From positions 1-7,360 of the forward strand of contig DAHWHT010000302.1 in the NCBI GenBank assembly GCA_027335515.1: a DNA stretch of 7,360 nucleotides, read 5' to 3'. Origin of the DNA: Clostridia bacterium. Lineage in GTDB: Bacteria; Bacillota_E; RBS10-35; JAJYVN01. The notes under the pieces were generated by a model. The model made no database searches and had not been told where the DNA came from. It worked only from the letters and a program-made list of their open reading frames with translations. A program made the position numbers and the translations under genes. Below are positions 1 through 5,414 of the stretch, one piece after another; the first letter of the stretch is position 1, and every line of letters starts with the position of its first letter.

Positions 1-361
1 ACTCAGTGCCCATCCGCCCCAGGGTCCGCTCCGCGGCCTGACGCGCGTCATCCGGGACCAGGGCGACAACCAGGCTGTCGTCATGCTGGCGCAGGGCGCA
101 GGCCCGCACCGCGCGGGGCGTGCCGTCCCCGCGGATGGCAAACCGCGTCTCGGGCTCCTGGCGCAGCGGCCCCCCCGGGACCACCTCCGTCAGCGCGTGC
201 CCCCGCAGGGCGTCCGATGGCTGAGCGAGCAGCAATGCCGCCGCGTCGTTGGCGTCCTGGATGCACCCGGACGCGTCCGCCTGCAACAGGGCGATCGGTA
301 TCGCGTCGGCCGGGGCCATCCAGCCGCTGCGGCTGGGTGTGCGGGGAGCCGGCGCCTCCAT
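1..361 (-). CDS. PAS-domain protein, N-terminal part (runs off the left edge)
   Basis: About 120 residues are visible from an ATG at 361 and the frame is still open at base 1, so the C-terminal output domain is missing. After a short polar N-terminus, residues about 20-60 (IPIALLQADASGCIQDAND, then AAALLLAQPSDALRGHAL) look like the first strands and helices of a PAS sensory fold. A second block (RAVRACALRQHDDSLVVALVPDD) resembles the closing PAS strands and linker. The start is supported by GGAAGGGAAGG ending about 8 bases upstream, the same purine-rich ribosome site used by other genes here. It lies 99 bases beyond the purU stop on the same strand and could be the third gene of that unit; I see nothing in 362-460 beyond its ribosome site. 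PAS proteins of this sort are usually histidine kinases, GGDEF proteins or transcriptional activators; which one applies cannot be told from this fragment. Confidence 0.6.
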   Translation of the reverse strand, partial: MEAPAPRTPSRSGWMAPADAIPIALLQADASGCIQDANDAAALLLAQPSDALRGHALTEVVPGGPLRQEPETRFAIRGDGTPRAVRACALRQHDDSLVVALVPDDARQAAERTLGRMGTE

Positions 362-460
362 GCCGCGGTGCCTTCCCTTCCGGCGGCCCGCGCGGGGCGC
401 CACCTTCGGTATCGGCACGGAGCGCCCCGGCGTTGAGTCGGGGGCGCGCGCCGCGGACCG

Positions 461-1372
461 TCAGTCGAAGACGACGGTGCGGGTGCCGTGCAACAGGATG
501 CGGTCTTCCAGGTGCCACCGTACCGCCCGGGCCAGAACCGCGCGCTCGATCTGGCGCCCACCGCGCAGCATGTCCTCGGGGTTGTCGCGGTGGGTGACGC
601 GCTGGACGTCCTGCTCAATGATCGGACCGCCGTCCAGCTCCGCCGTCACGTAGTGGGCGGTGGCGCCGATGATCTTGACGCCGCGCGCGAAGGCCTGGTG
701 GTAGGGCTGGGGACCGACGAAGGCGGGCAGAAAGGAGTGATGAATGTTGATGATCCTTCCCCGATACTGCGAGACGAAATCCGGCGAGAGGATCTGCATG
801 TATCGGGCGAGGACGATGAGGTCGGTCTGGCCGGCCAGCAGTTGCAGTTGGGCCCGTTCGGCCGCATCCTTGCCGCCGGGGCGCACGGGGATGTGGTGGA
901 AGGGAATGCCCCAGGCCTCCGCGACGGGCTGCAGATCCTCGTGGTTGGCCACGACCATGGCGATGGTGCACGGCAGTTCCCCGGCTTGCCAGCGCCAGAG
1001 CAGTTCCAACAGGCAGTGGCCTTCGCGCGAGGCGAAGATGGCCACGCGCCGCGGCGGCTCCGAGCCGGAGAGCCGCCAGTCCATTTCCAGATGGGCGGCG
1101 ACGGGGGAGAAGGCCTGACAAAAACCCTCGCGTCGCTCGGCAAACCGTTCGAGGTCGAACTCGACGCGCATGAAGAAGGTGCCGCCGACCGGATCGGTGG
1201 TGTGCTGATCGGACCGGACGATATTTGCGCCCTGCGCGAACAGGAATTGCGAGACGGCCGCGACGATGCCGGGGCGGTCGGGGCATGAAAGCAGCATGTG
1301 GGCGCGGTCGGAATGCGCCGGGTGGCGGGGCTTTGGCCGGGATGACCGGGAGGGTGTCGGTTCCGGCGCCAA
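461..1372 (-). CDS. purU: Formyltetrahydrofolate deformylase
   Basis: PurU hydrolyses 10-formyl-tetrahydrofolate to tetrahydrofolate and formate in the cytosol, balancing the one-carbon pool and, in some bacteria, supplying formate for purine synthesis. The 303-residue product has an N-terminal ACT domain (about 22-105, beginning around SCPDRPG with later [10 protein letters not shown]). A formyltransferase-type hydrolase domain follows, with the signature [10 protein letters not shown] (N209, H211) and [16 protein letters not shown] (D247), matching the Asn/His/Asp catalytic set of the PurN/PurU fold. I chose the TTG at 1372 because AAAGGAGGT lies 9 bases upstream. The next in-frame ATG (1297) has no such site and would remove the first ACT strand. 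E. coli PurU is about 280 residues, so this form has a roughly 20-residue Pro/Ser/Arg-rich N-terminal tail. It lies 44 bases downstream of the DJ-1-like gene, probably co-transcribed. Confidence 0.93.
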   Translation of the reverse strand: MAPEPTPSRSSRPKPRHPAHSDRAHMLLSCPDRPGIVAAVSQFLFAQGANIVRSDQHTTDPVGGTFFMRVEFDLERFAERREGFCQAFSPVAAHLEMDWRLSGSEPPRRVAIFASREGHCLLELLWRWQAGELPCTIAMVVANHEDLQPVAEAWGIPFHHIPVRPGGKDAAERAQLQLLAGQTDLIVLARYMQILSPDFVSQYRGRIINIHHSFLPAFVGPQPYHQAFARGVKIIGATAHYVTAELDGGPIIEQDVQRVTHRDNPEDMLRGGRQIERAVLARAVRWHLEDRILLHGTRTVVFD

Positions 1373-1416
1373 TGCGGGTGGACCTCCTTTGGCGGGCCGT
1401 CGCATGCCCGGGCGGG

Positions 1417-1947
1417 TCAGCGGGCGGCGCCCAGGGCGTCCAGGAGGGCCCTGCAGAACGCCGGCAGGTCCTCGGGCTTGCGCGAGGTGATCAGGTTGCC
1501 GTCCACCACGCACGGCTCGTCGACCCACTGTGCCCCCGCGTGCACGAGGTCGTCGCGGATGGCGCTGAACGAGGTGACGCGCCGCCCGCGCAGGATGTCC
1601 GCCGAGCCGAGCATCCAGCCGGCGTGGCAGATGGCCGCCACGATGGAGCCGCGCTGTGCCGCGTCGCGCACCAGCCGGACCATCTCCGGGTGTCGCCGCA
1701 TGCGGTCCGGCGCGTAGCCGCCAGGGATGACGACGGCATCCCACGGCGTTGCGACCGCGTCGGCCGCCGCGAGATCCGCCTGAACCGGGTAGCCGTATTT
1801 CGACGTGTAGGTGGCGGCTGCAGGTCCCACCACCTGGGTGTCCACTCCGGCTTCCCGGAGGCGCAGCAACGGATACCAGAGCTCCAGTTCCTGATAGCTG
1901 TCCTCGGCCAAGACGATGGCCCTGCGTTGTGGCCCCGGTGATGCCAT
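1417..1947 (-). CDS. DJ-1/PfpI family protein (class I glutamine amidotransferase-like)
   Basis: This 176-residue protein is the usual length for the PfpI/YhbO/YraA branch of the DJ-1 superfamily. It shows the family features in order: an N-terminal strand and acidic segment ([20 protein letters not shown], residues 11-30), [12 protein letters not shown] (48-59), the [10 protein letters not shown] loop (72-81), and the nucleophile elbow [10 protein letters not shown] with Cys107 and His108. The C-terminal [18 protein letters not shown] is also typical. Members have been described as intracellular proteases, chaperones or methylglyoxal deglycases; the true substrate is debated and cannot be read from sequence. 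The ATG at 1947 is preceded by AAGGGAAGGG six bases upstream, which beats the ATG 33 bases further out. It is the first gene of the unit with purU, behind the promoter at 1985-1993. Confidence 0.9.
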   Translation of the reverse strand: MASPGPQRRAIVLAEDSYQELELWYPLLRLREAGVDTQVVGPAAATYTSKYGYPVQADLAAADAVATPWDAVVIPGGYAPDRMRRHPEMVRLVRDAAQRGSIVAAICHAGWMLGSADILRGRRVTSFSAIRDDLVHAGAQWVDEPCVVDGNLITSRKPEDLPAFCRALLDALGAAR

Positions 1948-1984
1948 GTGCGACCCTTCCCTTCTCGGCGGCGGCGCCACGACC

Positions 1985-1993
1985 AGTGTAGCA
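1985..1993 (-). promoter_or_regulatory. Extended -10 promoter for the DJ-1/purU unit
   Basis: Read on the minus strand this is TGCTACACT: a TGn extension plus TACACT, a good -10 hexamer. It predicts transcription starting near 1978, giving a leader of about 30 bases with the ribosome site in it. No convincing -35 lies 17 bases upstream, as is common for extended -10 promoters. Confidence 0.45.
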
Positions 1994-2604
1994 GGCAGCG
2001 GCGTGGGGCGCGTGCGTGACCGTGGCGCCTGGACCGGCGCGGTGGGGGCCGGTCACGGACGATGCATGGCGGAGCCGCGGCCGGCGGAGACCGGGCGGGG
2101 CGATCGCTTGGCACGTTCACCTGCGCCCGAATCCCTGGCCGTCCGGCTTCCAGGGTATCCCGGCGCGCCGTTGAATCCCTTGAAAGGGGCGCGCCAAAAT
2201 GGCAACGCCCCCGGGATGGCCTGGCAGGGGTGGCGGGCCCAGGGTCCCACCGGCGTGTCTGCGGCAGGCACGCAGCGCGGCGATCTGGGGGGGGGCCCCG
2301 AGCGCGAGGGCGTGCCCGGTGGCACGGTTTGCGGAGGGCGCATTCGCGCGGCGGGTACGGCGGCCGAGGTTGAAGCAGTTGCCGTAGACATGGCGCAAGA
2401 CGCGCCGACAAGATAGGTATGAGCGGCTGTAGCGTGTTGCCATCGCGGCCGACGGCACGGTTCGGGACCATGCTGGGACCAGCGGTCTGCTGGGCAGCCG
2501 CGGCAACGGCACGGTGCGCCCGCTGGCCCCTGGGCGGCCCCGTTGCTGCTGCAGCGGGTACGGTGTGGAAGGGCGCGATGGGCGGGGTCCGCCGAAAACC
2601 CGTA
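1994..2604. other. Gene-free, hairpin-rich intergenic region
   Basis: About 610 bases between the divergent DJ-1 and pyrC units. Open frames exist on both strands but give Pro/Ser/Arg/Gly-rich low-complexity translations without recognisable motifs, as expected of chance frames at this GC content, so I call no gene. The stretch contains several hairpins: CCCTGG/CCAGGG (2133-2138 with 2150-2155), the nested repeat at 2157-2217, CGTGCC/GGCACG closed by CGGT (2311-2326), a two-part stem GACC-GCTG/CAGC-GGTC (2466-2487) and GGCGG/CCGCC (2581-2593). It also holds a nine-G run at 2287-2295 and three copies of GGCACGGT (2321, 2453, 2509). It could contain a small RNA or degenerate repeats; I cannot match it to tRNA, rRNA, tmRNA, RNase P or SRP RNA. 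Confidence 0.5.
2157..2217. repeat. Nested inverted repeat with twin GGCGCGCC palindromes
   Basis: ATCCCGG (2157-2163) pairs with CCGGGAT (2211-2217), and inside it CGTTG (2169-2173) pairs with CAACG (2203-2207). The palindrome GGCGCGCC occurs twice, at 2162-2169 and 2188-2195, and the two copies can pair with each other around a loop that itself contains CCCT/AGGG (2177-2188). There is no T-run on the plus strand, so it is a poor terminator. It looks like a REP-type palindromic element or part of a structured RNA. A second CCCTGG/CCAGGG hairpin sits directly before it. Confidence 0.5.
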
Positions 2605-2640
2605 GGGGGGCTTGACAGGCCCCCGGAGATCGGGTTGCGC
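2605..2640 (+). promoter_or_regulatory. Candidate pyrC promoter with a -35 inside an inverted repeat
   Basis: A perfect consensus -35, TTGACA (2612-2617), lies in the loop of the perfect inverted repeat GGGGGC (2606-2611) / GCCCCC (2619-2624). Seventeen bases downstream is TTGCGC, a poor -10, so the promoter call is tentative. The position is right: the conserved leader begins at 2643, and the equivalent pyrE promoter lies just before its own leader. The inverted repeat around the -35 could be an operator. Confidence 0.35.
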
Positions 2641-2642
2641 GA

Positions 2643-2768
2643 TCCGAGTCCGCCGGTTGCCTACGGCCCCGTGGAGGGGCCAATTTCAGGCCGAAAGGGG
2701 CGAAAGGCCTGGTCGGGCGGGCGTGTGGAAGGCCGAGGGATCGGTTGGTACACACGGTTCGAACCAGG
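2643..2768 (+). promoter_or_regulatory. Structured pyrC leader RNA, copy A of the pyr leader motif
   Basis: This leader is repeated in front of pyrE (4224-4345). In order it holds a hairpin GGCCCC/GGGGCC (2665-2670 with 2676-2681), the conserved block AGGCCGAAAGGGGCG (2688-2702), and a nested three-helix arm. The arm consists of P1 CCTGGT (2708-2713)/ACCAGG (2763-2768), P2 CGTGTG (2722-2727)/CACACG (2751-2756), and P3 GGCCGA (2731-2736)/TCGGTT (2741-2746) with loop GGGA. The P1-P2 internal loop has CGGGCGGG on its 5' side; the P2-P3 loop is GAA opposite GGTA. An alternative hairpin CAGGCC (2687-2692)/GGCCTG (2706-2711) competes with P1, so the RNA could switch. ACCAGG runs into AGGTGG, a possible ribosome site. 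No U-tract terminator is seen, which favours control of translation. I do not recognise the motif from known riboswitches or the PyrR loop. Confidence 0.75.
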
Positions 2769-2786
2769 TGGGCGGTATTGCAACGG

Positions 2787-2798
2787 CCCTCACAAGGG
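2787..2798 (+). promoter_or_regulatory. Small hairpin covering the pyrC ribosome binding site
   Basis: CCCT (2787-2790) can pair with AGGG (2795-2798) around the loop CACA. The AAGG of the likely pyrC Shine-Dalgarno (2794-2797, seven bases before the ATG at 2805) lies mostly within this stem. The helix is only four pairs and may be incidental, but it would hide the ribosome site if stabilised. Confidence 0.35.
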
Positions 2799-2804
2799 AC
2801 GGAC

Positions 2805-4115
2805 ATGGACCTGTGGATTCGGGGTGGGTTGGTGTGCACGCCGGCCGCTCTGGAACCGCTGGAGGTTGGCGTGCGCCACGGGCGCGTAGCGGCCCTTGCC
2901 CCCCCGGGCTCGGCCCCTGCGGACGCACCGGCACTGGATGCGGAGGGTTGCGTTGTCCTGCCGGGACTGGTGGACGCCCACGTGCACTTTCGGGAACCCG
3001 GTCTGTCCCACAAGGAAGACTGGCTGGCGGGATCCACCGCCGCGGTGGCGGGCGGGGTGACGTGCGTGCTGGACATGCCCAATGTGGTGCCGCCAACCGC
3101 CACGGCCGCGGCCCTCGAGGCCAAGGCCGCAGACGTGGCGGGTCGCAGCCGCTGCCACTACGGGTTTTACGGGTTGCTGGCGGCGGCCAACGTGGATCAG
3201 ATCGATGCCCTGGCTGTGGCCGGCGCGATCGGCCTCAAGCTTTTTCTGGGCGAGACGACCGCCAGCCTGCCGGCACCGGCCGACGGGGCCCTGCTGGAGG
3301 CGCTGCGCGTCGCCGGCGCCCGCGGTTTGCGGACGATGGTACACGCCGAAAATGGTGATCTGCTGAGCACGGCGGCATGCCGGGCGGCCGGCATCGAAGG
3401 CCTGGACGCCCATCTGGCCGCGCGGCCGGCCCTGGCCGAGGTGGAGGCGGTCACGCGCATCTGCCTGTTGGCCGCGGCGGCGGGCGCCCCCGTGGCCGTC
3501 GCGCACCTGTCCGCCGCCGGGGCGGTGCGGGCTGTGCGGCGGGCCAAGGGCGACGGCGTCGACGTCCGCGGGGAGGCGTGTCCGCACCATCTGCTGTTGA
3601 CCCACGCCCAGGCCGCCCACCTTGGCGCCCTGGCCAAGGTCAATCCCCCCCTGCGCGCGGAGGCGGATCAGGCGGCCCTGTGGGCCGGGATCGCCGACGG
3701 CACCATTGACGAGATCGGTTCGGACCACGCCCCCCACGCGACATCCGAAAAGGCCTGCGCCGTTCCGGCCGCACCGGCGGGTTTCGCGGGCGTGCAACTG
3801 ATCTTGCCCATGCTTTACGGCCGCCTGGGTCCGCGGCGCCTGGTGGAACTGTGCGCCGCGGGGCCGGCGCGCAGTTGGGGTTTGTGGCCCGCCAAGGGCC
3901 GGATCGCGGTCGGGGCCGACGCGGATCTGGTGGTGGTCCGCCCCGAGGCGCCGTCCAAACCGGTGCACCAATGGAGCCGCCACCCCGACGGGCCGGTCCT
4001 GCGGCTGTGTCCGCCGACCGCCGAGGTGGTGGCGACCTTGGTGGACGGGCGGCCCGTGTGGTTGCACGGTGCGCCGCAGGGCGCACCGGCCGGGCGTTGG
4101 CTGCGGCGGCCGTAA
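2805..4115 (+). CDS. pyrC: Dihydroorotase, amidohydrolase (class I-like)
   Basis: Dihydroorotase closes N-carbamoyl-aspartate to dihydroorotate, the third step of UMP synthesis. The 436-residue product has the amidohydrolase fold: a short N-terminal beta part (LWIRGGLV), then the metal motif DAHVHFREPG (H59, H61), LDMPN (89-93), KLFLGETT (K145), HAEN (H180), VAHLSA (H234), NPPLR (280-284) and GSDHAPH with the catalytic Asp307. Length and motif spacing fit class I enzymes. K145 sits where hydantoinases, allantoinases and E. coli-type dihydroorotases carry a carboxylated bridging lysine, so allantoinase or dihydropyrimidinase is the main alternative. The neighbouring pyrE and the shared leader argue for dihydroorotase. 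The ATG at 2805 has AAGG seven bases upstream and fits the family N-terminus. An in-frame TTG at 2778 behind AGGTGG would add nine residues. pyrB and the carbamoyl-phosphate genes are not in this window. Confidence 0.9.
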   Translation: MDLWIRGGLVCTPAALEPLEVGVRHGRVAALAPPGSAPADAPALDAEGCVVLPGLVDAHVHFREPGLSHKEDWLAGSTAAVAGGVTCVLDMPNVVPPTATAAALEAKAADVAGRSRCHYGFYGLLAAANVDQIDALAVAGAIGLKLFLGETTASLPAPADGALLEALRVAGARGLRTMVHAENGDLLSTAACRAAGIEGLDAHLAARPALAEVEAVTRICLLAAAAGAPVAVAHLSAAGAVRAVRRAKGDGVDVRGEACPHHLLLTHAQAAHLGALAKVNPPLRAEADQAALWAGIADGTIDEIGSDHAPHATSEKACAVPAAPAGFAGVQLILPMLYGRLGPRRLVELCAAGPARSWGLWPAKGRIAVGADADLVVVRPEAPSKPVHQWSRHPDGPVLRLCPPTAEVVATLVDGRPVWLHGAPQGAPAGRWLRRP

Positions 4116-4127
4116 CGACGCGTTGGG

Positions 4128-4143
4128 GCGGTTGCGCAACCGC
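4128..4143. repeat. Perfect 16-base palindrome after pyrC
   Basis: GCGGTTGCGCAACCGC begins 12 bases past the pyrC stop. As RNA it gives a six-pair stem with a GCGC loop, but no T-run follows on either strand. It could be a Rho-assisted 3' end or transcript-stabilising hairpin for pyrC, or a dyad operator for the pyrE promoter about 40 bases downstream. Confidence 0.45.
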
Positions 4144-4180
4144 GTGGATACCGCAGCGGGGGCGGGCTGGTGCGCGCTCT

Positions 4181-4210
4181 TTGCGCCGGACGGGTGTCCC
4201 GGCGTACGCT
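4181..4210 (+). promoter_or_regulatory. Candidate pyrE promoter
   Basis: TTGCGC (4181-4186) and TACGCT (4205-4210) are separated by 18 bases. Transcription would start near 4217, a few bases before the conserved leader begins at 4224. The hexamers match consensus only moderately, but the position fits a leader of its own rather than simple read-through from pyrC. Confidence 0.4.
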
Positions 4211-4223
4211 GGATGCCGGGTGG

Positions 4224-4345
4224 TCCAAGTTCGTCTGCTGCCTTTGGCCCCCGGGTGGGGCAAATCGTAGGCCGAAAGGGGCGCGGTCCTGGTCGGGCGG
4301 GCGTGTGGAAGACCGGGAGCGGTCGGTACACATTTCATTACCAGG
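4224..4345 (+). promoter_or_regulatory. Structured pyrE leader RNA, copy B of the pyr leader motif
   Basis: This has the same architecture as the pyrC leader. There is a hairpin GCCCC/GGGGC (about 4247-4261, loop CGGGT), the block AGGCCGAAAGGGGCG (4269-4283), then P1 CCTGGT (4288-4293)/ACCAGG (4340-4345), P2 GTGTG (4303-4307)/CACAT (4329-4333), and P3 GACCG (4311-4315)/CGGTC (4320-4324) with loop GGAG. Bases 4288-4311 are identical to 2708-2731. The P2-P3 internal loop (GAA opposite GGTA) is also identical. In P3 the two outer G-U pairs of copy A become G-C and A-U here, so the helix is kept while bases change. The 3' strand of P1 overlaps AGGA, the ribosome site for the ATG at 4353, so closing P1 should block translation directly. 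There is no U-tract terminator. Confidence 0.75.
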
Positions 4346-4352
4346 ACGATGG

Positions 4353-5000
4353 ATGGCAAGAGCGGTGGGCAGCGGTGGAGCGGCCACGGGGGGCATACCG
4401 TGGGGCGGACAGGTGGAGTTGGAAGAGACGCTGCGTGGGGCTGACGGATTGCTCAGCGGCCACTTCGTGCTGAGTTCGGGCCGCCACGCCGATCGCTACC
4501 TGCAGGTTGCCGCGCCGTTCGAACGGCCGGAGGTGGCGCGGCGGTTGGCGGGGGCGCTGGCCGCGGCGGTCCTGGACCGGGGCCTGCGTCCGCAGACGGT
4601 GCTGGGCCCCGCCCTGGGTGCGATCGTCCCGGGATTTGCGTTGGCACAGGCCATGGGGTTGCGGTTCATCTTTTCGGAGCGGGATGCCGAGGGACGCATG
4701 GCGCTGCGCCGGGGCTTCCGTCTGGCGTCAGGGGAGCCGGTGCTGGTCTGTGAAAACACCCTGACGACGGGTGGCTCGGTGCACGAGGTGTTGGCACTGA
4801 TCGAAGCGGCCGGGGCGCGCGTGGTCGGGGTTGCTACGTACTGCGATCGCACCGCCGATCCCGTGTCGGGCTTCGCGGTCCCGTACGTGAGCCTCGGACG
4901 CTTTGAACTGGCCTCCTGGGACGCGGCCGACTGCCCGCTCTGCCGCGCCGGCGCGGCGGCGGCCGTCAAGCCCGGCAGCCGCCCGGGATTGGTCGGCTGA
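4353..5000 (+). CDS. pyrE: Orotate phosphoribosyltransferase
   Basis: PyrE joins orotate to PRPP to make orotidine 5'-phosphate, the fifth step of UMP synthesis. From the ATG at 4353 the protein has 215 residues. The family match begins at about residue 21 (LLSGHFVLSSGRHADRYLQ) and includes GPALGAIVPGFALA (85-98), FSERDAEGRMALRRGF (107-122), the PRPP loop VLVCENTLTTGGS (130-142) and a C-terminal CPLC (194-197) with KPGSR, typical of the short thermophile-type PyrE. The PRPP loop has Glu134-Asn135 where this family commonly has an acidic pair. The ATG is backed by AGGA six bases upstream. The alternative GTG at 4413 lacks a clear ribosome site but gives 195 residues starting exactly where homologues start, so the Gly-rich first 20 residues may not be translated. 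It follows pyrC by 237 bases holding a promoter and the leader, and ends 6 bases from the convergent toxin gene. Confidence 0.88.
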   Translation: MARAVGSGGAATGGIPWGGQVELEETLRGADGLLSGHFVLSSGRHADRYLQVAAPFERPEVARRLAGALAAAVLDRGLRPQTVLGPALGAIVPGFALAQAMGLRFIFSERDAEGRMALRRGFRLASGEPVLVCENTLTTGGSVHEVLALIEAAGARVVGVATYCDRTADPVSGFAVPYVSLGRFELASWDAADCPLCRAGAAAAVKPGSRPGLVG

Positions 5001-5006
5001 TCGCGT

Positions 5007-5414
5007 TCAGCACTCGGCGGGTTCGAGTCGGAAGAATCCGGGTGGGGCGAAGTTCTGGTCAAAGGAGTAGACGAGGCCCAACTGCAGGCGGGCGATGACG
5101 GAGAAGGAGACGCAATCGGCGAAGTTGACGCCGGTTGCCGCAAAGCGCCTCAGAAAGCGGACCGCGAGCGCCTCGTCGGCCGCGGTCGTCCGCTCCACTC
5201 GGGCGGGCCGGCCCTCCACGAGGTGCTCGGCGAGCCGGATGCCAAAGGCTGGCTCGCGCCGGTGCATGGCCAGCGCGACAACCTCCGCCACCACCAGGTT
5301 GGTCGTTACCAACGGCCAAGCCGCCGCGAACAACTGGACGGCGTCGTCGTGGCGGGGGTGCTGGCTGTCGAAGAAGGCGTAGAGCGGACCGGTGTCAGTG
5401 AAGGCCTCTTTCAC
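5007..5414 (-). CDS. PIN-domain ribonuclease toxin, VapC-like
   Basis: VapC toxins are small Mg-dependent ribonucleases that cleave tRNA or rRNA when freed from their antitoxin. The 135-residue product is the right size for a lone PIN domain and shows the acidic metal ligands in order: Asp7 (FTDTGPLYAFFD), Glu44 (VVAEVVAL), Asp100 (NFADCVSF) and Asp119 (YSFDQNF). The ending (FAPPGFFRLEP) is typical of the family. It starts at the GTG at 5414, which overlaps the antitoxin stop (GTGA, four shared bases), with AAGGAG about 11 bases upstream. The overlap implies coupled translation with the antitoxin. It converges on pyrE with only 6 bases between stops and no visible terminator. All catalytic acids are present, so the toxin looks intact. 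Confidence 0.88.
   Translation of the reverse strand: MKEAFTDTGPLYAFFDSQHPRHDDAVQLFAAAWPLVTTNLVVAEVVALAMHRREPAFGIRLAEHLVEGRPARVERTTAADEALAVRFLRRFAATGVNFADCVSFSVIARLQLGLVYSFDQNFAPPGFFRLEPAEC

Noticed and set aside
461..2056. One long 531-codon minus frame reaching upstream of purU through the DJ-1 gene
   Set aside because: Only the part from 1372 is PurU-like; the rest is antisense-frame shadow of the DJ-1 gene, and a strong Shine-Dalgarno with TTG marks the true start.
2287..2299. Nine-G run followed by CCCC as a phase-variable tract
   Set aside because: It lies in no gene and not at a promoter spacer I can identify; listed only as part of the intergenic region.
1994..2471. Several open frames of 60-330 codons on both strands between the DJ-1 gene and pyrC
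   Set aside because: Translations are Pro/Arg/Gly/Ser-rich with no motifs or convincing ribosome sites; chance frames are expected at this GC content.
2563..2572. Third, degenerate copy of the leader (GTGTGGAAGG shared)
   Set aside because: Only a 10-base match; no partner strands CACAC or ACCAGG downstream and no conserved upstream block.
2731..2746. PyrR binding loop in the leaders
   Set aside because: The third stem-loop (GGCCGA-GGGA-TCGGTT; GACCG-GGAG-CGGTC) does not fit ARUCCNGNGAGGYU in either copy, although a divergent PyrR-like site cannot be fully excluded.
2419..2889. 156-codon plus-strand frame across the pyrC leader
   Set aside because: It overlaps the structured leader and the pyrC start in another frame, has no family features, and the leader similarity follows RNA pairing rather than reading frame.
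4128..4143. Intrinsic terminator after pyrC
   Set aside because: The palindrome is perfect but no T-run follows on either strand, so it is listed as a repeat only.
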